This document shows positions 1 through 6,030 of a stretch of DNA of 6,030 nt, piece after piece. The DNA is taken from positions 1 through 6,030 of the forward strand of contig QMLK01000072.1 in the NCBI GenBank assembly GCA_003646705.1. The letters are read 5' to 3'. The notes beneath the pieces are model-generated. The model was not told the origin of the DNA and searched no databases. It was given only the letters and a program-made list of their open reading frames with translations. Position 1 is the first letter of the stretch. The number at the start of each line of letters is the position of its first letter. This DNA comes from Deltaproteobacteria bacterium (lineage in GTDB: Bacteria > Desulfobacterota > B13-G15). Position numbers and translations under genes: made by a program.

Positions 1-185
1 AACAAAAAAAGAATACCTAAATTGACATATAACTCGCTCCATTGCGTCTTGCTTAAGCCCCATAGTCTACAATTTGACCAATAAACGACTCGGCCATGTG
101 GCGCAATGTAAAGTATGGCACTCGTCAGAATGCAAAACACAAACGAAATTAGCATAGTCAATGATGTGATTTTCCGAATATTCAT
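1..185 (-). CDS. DUF4405-like membrane protein, 3' part cut by the window edge
   Basis: The reading frame is open from an ATG at 183-185 (complement) to the left edge, giving 61 codons of the N-terminal part. It begins MNIRKITSLTMLISF, followed by one clear membrane helix at about residues 8-28. Then come PHGRVVYW (29-36) and LWGLSKTQW (41-49), and a second hydrophobic stretch starts near residue 56 at the edge. This pattern (short basic start, helix, PHGR-x-x-YW, WGLSK-x-QW) matches what I recall of DUF4405 proteins. These are small multi-helix inner-membrane proteins, related to b-type cytochrome membrane subunits and common in anaerobic Desulfobacterota. Their exact role is not established. 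The start is fixed by an in-frame TGA 12 nt upstream, but no good Shine-Dalgarno sequence is visible. The gene is AT-rich compared with the operon to the right, which suggests a different origin. Family assignment is fairly confident; function is not. Confidence 0.72.
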   Translation of the reverse strand, partial: MNIRKITSLTMLISFVFCILTSAILYIAPHGRVVYWSNCRLWGLSKTQWSELYVNLGILFL

Positions 186-205
186 AGTATTACATAATCA
201 GCTCA

Positions 206-286
206 GGTTCAGATCAAGGGCCTGCGCCCCTGAAACGGAACCAACTTCCGAGGCCAATTTCGGCTAACATTTTGGGCATAAACCCA
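206..286. repeat. Cluster of four consecutive small hairpins
   Basis: Four inverted repeats follow one another. The first pairs TTCAG (208-212) with CTGAA (230-234), continuing after a 5-nt bulge as GGGC (218-221) with GCCC (226-229) around a CTGC loop. The second pairs CGGAA (236-240) with TTCCG (246-250). The third is a weaker 4-bp pairing of 252-255 with 262-265. The fourth pairs TGGG (273-276) with CCCA (283-286). The cluster lies downstream of, and partly within, the decayed transposase end, and upstream of the DUF4405-like gene. It could be the subterminal/terminal part of the old insertion sequence, or a structured leader of the neighbouring gene. No T run follows on either strand, so an intrinsic terminator is unlikely. 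Confidence 0.4.
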
Positions 287-471
287 TCAGTTGCTCAAAT
301 ACTCCCCTCGGCAACCGGTATTCAACCGTGAGTGCCGACGGTCGTTGTCGTAATCCTCATCCATTTCTCGATTACCACCTCCAGCTCCCCAAAGGTGGCC
401 GCCCCCAGAAACAAGGACACCCTCTCCCTCTTGAGGCTGCCTCTGCTCTCAGCATTCCACGTGGGCCTCCT
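264..471 (-). pseudogene. Decayed IS3-like transposase, C-terminal fragment
   Basis: Reading the minus strand in three frames reconstructs the end of an rve-type (DDE) transposase. Frame one (about 471 down to 355) gives WNAES, GSLKRERV and FGELEVVIEKWM. This fits the catalytic-glutamate region (Glu codon 448-450) and following helices of IS3-type OrfB proteins, where N-A-x-A-E-S-F and SLK-x-E are usual. Frame two (352-323) gives YDNDRRHSRL, the typical YN-x-x-RRHSxL tail motif. Frame three (323-264) gives EYRLPRGVFEQLMGLCPKC and then a TAG stop. One base appears lost near 353 and another near 323. The N-terminal domain and first two catalytic Asp residues are absent, so this is a dead remnant. 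The family is inferred from motifs, with no database search. Confidence 0.8.
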
Positions 472-472
472 A

Positions 473-492
473 TTTACACCGGTTTACACCGG
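473..492. repeat. Perfect tandem duplication of a 10-bp unit
   Basis: TTTACACCGG occurs twice head to tail (473-482 and 483-492). It lies between the point where transposase homology ends and the stop codon of the Spy-like gene. It may be a slippage product or a scar of the truncation that removed the rest of the transposase. Confidence 0.7.
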
Positions 493-508
493 GTAGTGGG
501 CAGTGGAC

Positions 509-877
509 TCACTTAAGGGCCTTCATGACTTTCAGCCTCAACCTTGCTGTCTTTTCCGCTATCTCGGCCTTTATGGCGAAGATCTCCTTCTGGAGGGAGA
601 GAATCCTCTGAAGGTCAGGTTTTTCCTTGAGCCATAGCCTCTTCAGCTCAAATTTTTTCTGGATCAACTTTTCCCGAAGGGGCAAGACCTCTTTTAAATA
701 CAGCTCTTGGACCTCGGAGGCTTTTTCTAAAGGGATTCTGCTCCAGCAGGGTCTGGCTTTGGCCCAATAACCGCATCCCTTCCAGGGACCGAGGGTCCAC
801 CTGCAGGCCATGGCCCCCTGAGCCAGGAGGAAAAGTCCAGCCAATAAGCCTGCTACCACCACTACTTTTCCTTTCAT
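509..877 (-). CDS. Spy/CpxP/ZraP-like small exported protein
   Basis: 122 residues. Residues 1-24 form a typical signal peptide: MKGK, a hydrophobic core VVVVAGLLAGLFLLA, then an AMA|C cleavage site. Cleavage would leave a mature protein starting at Cys25. Cys35 and Cys44 and several Trp/Gly residues make up a short N-terminal segment. Residues from about 48 to 120 are charged and helical (EVLPLREKLIQKKFELKRLW, then a DLQRILSLQKEI helix). This matches the Spy/CpxP/ZraP (LTXXQ, heavy-metal resistance) fold of antiparallel helices that acts as a periplasmic chaperone or metal-stress sensor partner. The classical LTxxQ motif is only loosely recognisable as LQKEI. An excellent ribosome site (AAGGAGGTGA, complement of 881-890) supports the ATG. 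No two-component regulator is visible nearby. The fold is inferred with good confidence; ligand and role are unknown. Confidence 0.8.
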   Translation of the reverse strand: MKGKVVVVAGLLAGLFLLAQGAMACRWTLGPWKGCGYWAKARPCWSRIPLEKASEVQELYLKEVLPLREKLIQKKFELKRLWLKEKPDLQRILSLQKEIFAIKAEIAEKTARLRLKVMKALK

Positions 878-922
878 CTTTCACCTCCTTTTTTTCATTG
901 TATTAGACGGCGGAAGGGGCAA

Positions 923-1651
923 ATGGGTTTAAGAGACCTCCTTTATCGCAGGGATCATAATGTTGTGGGATGCCCTGAGGCAGAAGGGGACCAGCTCCTT
1001 TGAGGCGGCAGAGCTCTTAGGGGTCCCAAGGTCAACCCTTTACAGGTGGAAGAAGAAACTCAGGGAGGAAGGCCCCCGGGGCCTTGAACCCAGATCGAGG
1101 AGGCCCAGGGAGTCCGGGAATCTGGTGGGGGGTTGACACCCTCAGTGTGCCCCTTTTCCCCTGGCAAGGTGGTGAAGCAGTCCCCTGCCAGGGATGTGGT
1201 ATCAGGGTGGAATGTCCTTGAGGTATTCTTGAGTGCGAGCTCTTCCTGTGGGAGGAGATTCCTTGAGGCACTATTTTTGAGGGTTCCCTTTCGGGTTAAG
1301 GCCATCAAGGTGGATGGGAGATCTGAATTTTACGGGGAGTTTGAGGGGGAGTGTCAGAGGAGGGGTGTGAGGATTTATGTGGTTCGGCCTCGCAGTCCTG
1401 AGGAGCAGGGTCATGGGGAGAGGGCCCAGGGGATACGCCGGTCCAAGTTTACGAGAGCTATGATTTGCCCCCGGAGCTTGGGGAAGCTGAGGCAGGTGGT
1501 GAGGGAGTGGGAGTGGATCTGCAACTTCTTAAGGCCTTCGAGGCCCTTGGGAGGAAAGACCCCCTGGGAGTACCTGATGGAGAACCACAGGGGAGCGATC
1601 CTCTTTGAGCCCCAGGTGTCCCAAATGTACTGGACCCGGACAAAGGCTTGA
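923..1651 (+). pseudogene. Decayed DDE (rve) transposase/integrase with HTH domain
   Basis: Pieces of one integrase-like protein appear in successive frames. Frame of 960-1133 gives LWDALRQKG, FEAAELLGVPRSTLYRWKKK and GLEPRSRRPR, a helix-turn-helix followed by the usual basic linker, ending at TGA 1134-1136. In another frame 1132-1161 gives VDTLSV, with the likely first catalytic Asp at 1135-1137. In the third frame 1160-1651 gives the rest of the core: KVDGRSEFYGEF (second Asp at 1313-1315), GHGERAQ (Glu at 1418-1420, 34 residues later), LGGKTPWEYL and the end TKA. Compared with such proteins, roughly 80-100 residues between HTH and core are missing, and there are at least two frameshifts. 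The N-terminal start is uncertain: ATG 960, or ATG 923 in another frame (MGLRDLLYRRDHN). The stretch from 1133 has no canonical ATG start and should not be read as an intact gene. No terminal inverted repeats were found. Confidence 0.82.
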
Positions 1652-1676
1652 CAAGGGGCAAGGGTTTATTTAGCCT
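1648..1676 (+). promoter_or_regulatory. Promoter of the tRNA-Gly gene
   Basis: A perfect -35 box TTGACA (1648-1653), a 17-nt spacer and a -10-like TAGCCT (1671-1676) lie just ahead of the tRNA. They place the start of transcription at about 1682-1684, some 3 nt before the mature 5' end. The -35 box overlaps the TGA stop (1649-1651) of the transposase remnant. The -10 box keeps only T, A and the final T of the consensus. Confidence 0.6.
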
Positions 1677-1685
1677 AAAGGATGG

Positions 1686-1761
1686 GCGGGCATAGCTCAG
1701 GTGGTAGAGCACAAGCTTCCCAAGCTTGGGGTCGCGGGTTCGAGTCCCGTTGCCCGCTCCA
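1686..1761 (+). tRNA. tRNA-Gly, anticodon CCC
   Basis: A complete 76-nt cloverleaf including encoded CCA (1759-1761). The acceptor stem is GCGGGCA (1686-1692) with TGCCCGC (1751-1757), and the discriminator base is T1758, as usual for bacterial tRNA-Gly. The anticodon stem CAAGC/GCTTG encloses loop TTCCCAA, with anticodon CCC at 1719-1721, reading GGG. The T arm pairs 1734-1738 with 1746-1750 around TTCGAGT. A T-rich run (ATTTTATTTTT) follows directly. Confidence 0.97.
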
Positions 1762-1803
1762 TTTTATTTTTGCCTCGACAAGTTGGGTTCAAAGGGGCCT
1801 TGC

Positions 1804-1837
1804 TTGACAAAGGGATGGGAAGCTGTTATTTGATAAT
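1804..1837 (+). promoter_or_regulatory. Probable promoter of the tRNA-Val gene
   Basis: TTGACA (1804-1809) is a perfect -35 box. The matching -10 box is less clear: TATTTG (1827-1832) has the correct 17-nt spacing but is poor, while GATAAT (1832-1837) is a better hexamer at 22 nt. Either lies only a few bases before the tRNA 5' end at 1844. The layout mirrors the tRNA-Gly promoter, so the two tRNAs probably have separate promoters. Confidence 0.45.
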
Positions 1838-1843
1838 CCTTGG

Positions 1844-1918
1844 AGGCACGTAGCTCAGGGGGAGAGCGCTACCTTGACGCGGTAGAGGTCGACGGTTCGA
1901 AGCCGTCCGTGCCTACCA
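1844..1918 (+). tRNA. tRNA-Val, anticodon GAC
   Basis: A 75-nt cloverleaf with encoded CCA (1916-1918). The acceptor stem is AGGCACG (1844-1850) with CGTGCCT (1908-1914), and the discriminator base is A1915. The anticodon stem CTACC/GGTAG encloses loop TTGACGC with anticodon GAC at 1876-1878, reading GUC/GUU. The T arm is GACGG-TTCGAAG-CCGTC (1891-1907). Base 37 is G and base 38 is C. Many tRNA-Val(GAC) genes have A37, so this is a small variation. Confidence 0.96.
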
Positions 1919-1970
1919 TGAAATTTTTTATGTCTTCTGAAGAGGGACAGAGCTTTTAATAAGGGCGGAA

Positions 1971-2010
1971 GAGGAGGCATCGCTGAGGGAAATGGGTGGT
2001 GCCTCCTTTT
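1971..2010 (+). terminator. Hairpin plus T run between tRNA-Val and thrS (terminator or attenuator)
   Basis: GGAGGCA (1973-1979) pairs perfectly with TGCCTCC (2000-2006). With G-U and A-U pairs the stem extends to about 12 bp (1971-1982 with 1997-2008). The loop is 14 nt, and TTTT (2007-2010) overlaps and follows the stem. This has the form of a Rho-independent terminator. Its place, 27 nt before the thrS start, allows two readings: end of the tRNA-Val transcript, or an attenuator in the thrS leader. A TTTAAT box at 1955-1960 could be the -10 of a thrS promoter whose transcript would begin right before the stem, but no good -35 box is seen. Confidence 0.6.
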
Positions 2011-2036
2011 AATGTCTTGATGCCAAGCGAAGGACG

Positions 2037-3779
2037 ATGGGATCCGCAAAAGGCGACGAATATCTGAGCACCTTGCGTCACAGCGCCGCCCACATCATGG
2101 CCCAGGCGGTCAAAGAGCTCTTCCCTGGGGTGAAGCTCGCCATCGGCCCCTCTACGGAAGAGGGCTTTTACTACGATTTCGACTATGAAGGGACCTTCAG
2201 CGAGGAGGATCTCCCCAAGATAGAGGCCAGGATGAGGGAAATCGTGGCCCAGGACCTCCCCTTCATCAGGGAGGAGATGGCGAAGGAGGAGGCCCTCCGT
2301 TTCTTTCAGGAGAGGGGCGAAAGCTACAAGGTGGAACTGCTGGAGGAGATCCCCGATGATCGCGTGACCATCTATCGTCAGGGCGACTTCGTGGACCTCT
2401 GTCGCGGCCCCCATGTGGCCTCTACGGGAGAGGTCAAGGCCTTCAAACTCCTGAGCGTGGCCGGGGCCTATTGGAGGGGGGATGAGCGGAATCGGATGCT
2501 GCAGCGGATCTACGGCACCGCTTTCCCCACCGAGGAGGAGTTGAAGGCCTTTCTCGATCGGCTTGAAGAGGCGAAAAGGAGGGACCATCGGAGGTTGGGC
2601 AAGGAACTCGAGCTCTTCTCCACCCACGAGGAGGTGGGGCCGGGCCTCGTGATATGGCACCATCGGGGGGCCATGGTTAGGTGGTTGCTCGAGGAGTTCG
2701 AGAGGAGGGAGCACCTGAAGAGGGGTTATCAGTTCGTGGTGGGACCCCATATCCTGAAGGCGGAGCTCTGGAGGCGGTCCGGCCACTACGACTACTACCG
2801 CGAGCACATGTACTTTACGGAGGTGGAGGGGCAGGAGTACGCCTTGAAGCCCATGAACTGCCTGGCCCACATCATGGTCTACAGATCCCGTCAGAGGAGT
2901 TATCGAGACCTTCCCTTGCGGCTCTTCGAGCTCGGTACCGTCCACCGGCACGAGCGTTCGGGGGTCCTACACGGCCTGCTGCGGGTCAGGGAGTTCACCC
3001 AGGACGATGCCCACATCTTTTGCCGCCCGGACCAACTGCACGACGAGATCAGGGGGATCCTCGACTTCGTCCAGGAGGCCATGGAGCTCTTCGGCTTCAG
3101 CTTTGAGGCGGAGCTGAGCACCAGGCCCGAGAAGTCCATCGGGACCGACGAGGACTGGGAGCGGGCCACCAAGGCCCTCCGCGAGGTCCTGGAAGAGGAA
3201 GGATTTTCCTACGAGGTCAACGAAGGGGAGGGGGCCTTTTACGGCCCCAAGATCGACATAAAGCTCGAGGACGCCCTCGGCCGCAAGTGGCAGTGCGCCA
3301 CCATCCAGTGCGATTTCTCCTTGCCCGAACGTTTCGACTTGAGCTATATAGGGGCGGACGGTTCCAAGCACCGCCCGGTGATGATCCACAGGGTGATCTT
3401 GGGGGCCCTGGAGAGGTTCGTAGGGGTGTTGATCGAGCATTACAAAGGGGCCTTCCCCCTTTGGCTCGCCCCGGAACAGGTCAGGGTCCTGAGCATCACC
3501 GACAGGCACATCCCCTACGGGGAGGAGGTCTGCAGGAGGCTACAGCAGGAGGGCGTGAGGGCGGAGGGGGATTTCCGGAACGAGAAGCTGGGCTACAAGA
3601 TCCGACAGGCCCAGTTGGAGAAGGTCCCCTATATGTTGGTGGTGGGGGACAGGGAGCTGGAGGAGCAGAAGGTGGCCGTCAGGAGCAGGGAGGAAGGCGA
3701 TCTCGGGGCCATGACCTTGGAGGCCTTTCTGGAGATGGTCTTGCCCCATTGCGGCATCCCATCCCTCGGAGGGAGGTGA
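2037..3779 (+). CDS. thrS: Threonyl-tRNA synthetase lacking the TGS domain
   Basis: 580 residues against about 640 usual. This cytoplasmic class II synthetase charges tRNA-Thr with threonine. The protein begins directly at the second additional (editing) domain. That domain's HxxxH is His15/His19 and its partners Cys122/His126 (LCRGPH), the site that clears mischarged Ser-tRNA-Thr. The catalytic core follows: motif 2 [19 protein letters not shown] (297-315) and motif 3 [17 protein letters not shown] (445-461). The zinc ligands are Cys275, His326 and His451, spaced nearly as in E. coli. The anticodon-binding domain covers about 478-575 ([16 protein letters not shown] at 514-529). The N-terminal ubiquitin-like TGS domain is missing, and an in-frame TAA at 2010-2012 shows it was not overlooked upstream. 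The GAAGGA (2029-2034) ribosome site is unusually close to ATG. It is the first gene of the operon; its stop lies inside the infC ribosome site. Confidence 0.97.
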   Translation: MGSAKGDEYLSTLRHSAAHIMAQAVKELFPGVKLAIGPSTEEGFYYDFDYEGTFSEEDLPKIEARMREIVAQDLPFIREEMAKEEALRFFQERGESYKVELLEEIPDDRVTIYRQGDFVDLCRGPHVASTGEVKAFKLLSVAGAYWRGDERNRMLQRIYGTAFPTEEELKAFLDRLEEAKRRDHRRLGKELELFSTHEEVGPGLVIWHHRGAMVRWLLEEFERREHLKRGYQFVVGPHILKAELWRRSGHYDYYREHMYFTEVEGQEYALKPMNCLAHIMVYRSRQRSYRDLPLRLFELGTVHRHERSGVLHGLLRVREFTQDDAHIFCRPDQLHDEIRGILDFVQEAMELFGFSFEAELSTRPEKSIGTDEDWERATKALREVLEEEGFSYEVNEGEGAFYGPKIDIKLEDALGRKWQCATIQCDFSLPERFDLSYIGADGSKHRPVMIHRVILGALERFVGVLIEHYKGAFPLWLAPEQVRVLSITDRHIPYGEEVCRRLQQEGVRAEGDFRNEKLGYKIRQAQLEKVPYMLVVGDRELEEQKVAVRSREEGDLGAMTLEAFLEMVLPHCGIPSLGGR

Positions 3780-3781
3780 TC
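3772..3781 (+). promoter_or_regulatory. Near-perfect Shine-Dalgarno of infC overlapping the thrS stop
   Basis: GGAGGTGATC is fully complementary to the usual 3' end of bacterial 16S rRNA. It includes the thrS stop TGA (3777-3779). The AUA codon at 3787 lies 10 nt after GGAGG, standard spacing, while the first GTG in frame (3832) is 55 nt away. The site therefore decides the infC start and couples its translation to thrS. Confidence 0.8.
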
Positions 3782-3786
3782 AGGAG

Positions 3787-4308
3787 ATAGAGAAGAGGCT
3801 ACGGGTAAACCGGGCCATAAGGGCTCGAACGGTGAGGGTGGTGGACCCTGAGGGGAAGCAGTTGGGCATCATGTCCCTCAGGGAGGCCTTGGCCAAGGCC
3901 GAGGAATTCGGTTTGGATCTGGTGGAGGTGGCACCCAATGCAGACCCTCCGGTCTGCAAGATCATGGATTACGGCAAGTTCAAGTACTTGCAGAGCAAGA
4001 GGGCTCAGGAGGCCAAGAAGAAGCAGCAGGCATCGAGCCAGATAAAGGAAATCAAGATGCGACCGCGCACCGAAGAACACGATCTACAGATCAAGCTGAA
4101 GAAGATCGAGGAGTTCTTGAAGAGCGGCCATAAGACCAAGGTCCGTATCGTCTTCCGCGGTCGAGAGTTGGCCCACAAGGAAGCAGGTGAAAGGATGATG
4201 CAGAGGATCCTGGAGGAGACGAAGGAGTGGGGCAAACCCGACTACCAGCCCAAGTTCGAGGGGCGACAGATGGTGGTGATGTTGAGCCCCCGTTCAAGCG
4301 GGGGTTGA
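3787..4308 (+). CDS. infC: Translation initiation factor IF-3, probable AUA start
   Basis: 173 residues if translation starts at AUA 3787. IF-3 binds the 30S subunit, blocks 50S joining and proofreads start codon and initiator tRNA. The N-domain runs from RVNRAIRARTVRVVD (6-20) through LGIMSLREALAKAEE to VAPNADPPVCKIMDYGKFKY (about 48-67). A Lys-rich linker follows, and the C-domain starts near IKEIKMRPRTEEHD (86-99), ending around MVVMLSPR. The first standard start, GTG 3832, would delete RVNRAIRART, which is conserved in the family. No ATG, GTG or TTG exists between the in-frame thrS overlap and that point. A rare start codon (AUU, AUC, AUA) is an established infC trait and underlies IF-3 autoregulation in E. 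coli. AUA is thus the best choice, judged from the sequence plus family knowledge. AUU at 3748 is possible but has a poor ribosome site. Confidence 0.93.
   Translation: MEKRLRVNRAIRARTVRVVDPEGKQLGIMSLREALAKAEEFGLDLVEVAPNADPPVCKIMDYGKFKYLQSKRAQEAKKKQQASSQIKEIKMRPRTEEHDLQIKLKKIEEFLKSGHKTKVRIVFRGRELAHKEAGERMMQRILEETKEWGKPDYQPKFEGRQMVVMLSPRSSGG
4285..4306 (+). promoter_or_regulatory. Strong GC hairpin at the infC/rpmI junction
   Basis: CCCCCG (4287-4292) pairs with CGGGGG (4299-4304) around loop TTCAAG, with G-U and A-U pairs extending the stem to 8 bp. It covers the last codons of infC, beyond the conserved IF-3 domain, and ends 2 nt before the rpmI ribosome site GGAGG (4309-4313). There is no T run, so it is not a standard intrinsic terminator. 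Possible roles are a translational operator (in E. coli, L20 represses rpmI-rplT through RNA structure in this same place), an RNA processing signal, or control of ribosome access to rpmI. Confidence 0.5.
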
Positions 4309-4320
4309 GGAGGCCTGAAG

Positions 4321-4521
4321 ATGCCGAAACTGAAGACCAACCGATCCGCGGCGAAGCGCTTCAGACTGACCGGCTCCGGCACCAAGGTCAGGCGATACAG
4401 GGCCTGTGCCAGCCACCTCTTGAGGAAGAAGACCTCGAAGCGCAAGAGGAGGCTCGGCCGCCCGGCCTTGGTGGATGCCACCAACGTAAGGGCCGTGAAG
4501 CGGCTCATCCCCTACGGCTGA
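4321..4521 (+). CDS. rpmI: 50S ribosomal protein L35
   Basis: 66 residues, the usual length for bL35. It starts MPKLKTNRSAAKRFRLTGSG and continues with a Lys/Arg-rich middle (LLRKKTSKRKRRLGR) and the C-terminal VKRLIPY characteristic of the family. It is a small, very basic component of the large subunit. The ribosome site GGAGG (4309-4313) follows immediately after the infC stop, and the ATG is 7 nt downstream. The gap to infC is 12 nt and rplT follows after another 12 nt. Confidence 0.97.
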   Translation: MPKLKTNRSAAKRFRLTGSGTKVRRYRACASHLLRKKTSKRKRRLGRPALVDATNVRAVKRLIPYG

Positions 4522-4533
4522 GGAGGTTCGGCC

Positions 4534-5908
<1,375 letters not shown>

Positions 5909-5921
5909 CCCAGGGTGAAGG

Positions 5922-6030
5922 ATGAAGATCCCCTTTTCTTGGCTTAGGGAGTTCGTGGAGATAGATTTGGGGCCCCACGAGGTGGGCGAGATCCTTACCA
6001 TGGGGGGCGTAGAGTTGGAGGGGGTGGAGG
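5922..6030 (+). CDS. pheT: Phenylalanyl-tRNA synthetase beta subunit, N-terminal start only
   Basis: The first 36 codons are present: MKIPFSWLREFVEID, then GPHEVGEILTMGGVELEGVE before the window ends. The MKxxxSWLREFV start and the G-x-E-x-E-G segment are typical of PheT, whose beta chain (about 800 residues) carries the tRNA-binding, B5 and editing domains. It lies 13 nt after pheS. An AGGGTGA ribosome site (5912-5918) precedes the ATG. It is truncated by the window edge and shows no sign of being broken. Confidence 0.93.
   Translation, partial: MKIPFSWLREFVEIDLGPHEVGEILTMGGVELEGVE

Noticed and set aside
328..516. Plus-strand open frame of 62 codons
   Set aside because: It lies opposite the transposase remnant and its sequence shows no family features.
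891..925. TACAAT (complement of 897-902) as -10 box for the Spy-like gene
   Set aside because: Transcription would start about at the Shine-Dalgarno itself, leaving a very short leader, and no convincing -35 box lies at 16-18 nt.
1133..1651. A 172-codon open frame as an intact transposase
   Set aside because: It starts at TTG without a ribosome site, lacks the first catalytic Asp in its own frame and lacks the HTH domain. It is one piece of the larger pseudogene.
1990..2010. T-box-like GGGTGGTGCC before thrS
   Set aside because: It resembles the T-box core, but the A of UGGNACC is G here. It lies in the 3' arm of the terminator where a T-box would be in the 5' arm, and only about 120 nt separate it from tRNA-Val, too little for a stem I with a specifier loop.
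1956..2951. Long minus-strand open frame opposite thrS
   Set aside because: Its residue content is the antisense of a GC-rich coding sequence, no motif is recognisable, and thrS fully explains the region.
3832..4308. GTG 3832 as the infC start
   Set aside because: It would remove conserved residues RVNRAIRART and ignore the far better ribosome site placed for AUA 3787.

Overview
This window joins a messy accessory stretch (about 1-1650) to a highly conserved translation operon (about 2037 to the right edge). The operon order thrS-infC-rpmI-rplT-pheS-pheT is the classic bacterial arrangement. Dense GGAGG ribosome binding sites, GC-rich purine-heavy coding sequence with many AGG arginine codons, a ThrRS without a TGS domain, a Cys-cluster PheRS alpha, a Spy/CpxP-like periplasmic protein and a DUF4405-like membrane protein together suggest an anaerobic, possibly thermophilic member of the Desulfobacterota (Deltaproteobacteria) or a near relative. 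That placement is inference from style and gene content. There is no 16S rRNA here to settle it.

Left part: a DUF4405-like membrane protein gene on the minus strand runs off the left edge (1-185) and is clearly AT-richer than the rest. Upstream of it lie a cluster of small hairpins (about 206-286) and the decayed C-terminal part of an IS3-like transposase in three reading frames (264-471, minus). A perfect 10-bp tandem duplication follows (473-492). Next is an intact gene for a small exported Spy/CpxP/ZraP-like protein (509-877, minus). A second decayed transposase/integrase, unrelated to the first in sequence style, lies on the plus strand (about 923-1651), with a helix-turn-helix part and a DDE core separated by a deletion and frameshifts.

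Middle: two tRNA genes, Gly(CCC) at 1686-1761 and Val(GAC) at 1844-1918. Both encode CCA, and each has its own TTGACA -35 box. The tRNA-Gly -35 box overlaps the stop codon of the transposase remnant. Between tRNA-Val and thrS is a strong hairpin followed by a T run (1971-2010), which is either the tRNA terminator or a thrS leader attenuator.

Right part: thrS, infC, rpmI, rplT, pheS and the first 36 codons of pheT are packed with gaps of 0-13 nt or overlaps. They supply two aminoacyl-tRNA synthetases, initiation factor IF-3 and ribosomal proteins L35 and L20. infC appears to start at a non-standard AUA codon just after a near-perfect Shine-Dalgarno sequence, and a very stable GC hairpin sits at the infC/rpmI junction. 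I see no CRISPR array, defence system or clearly new multi-gene system. The points most worth checking are regulatory: the infC start, the infC-rpmI hairpin, the thrS leader hairpin and the tRNA-Gly promoter.
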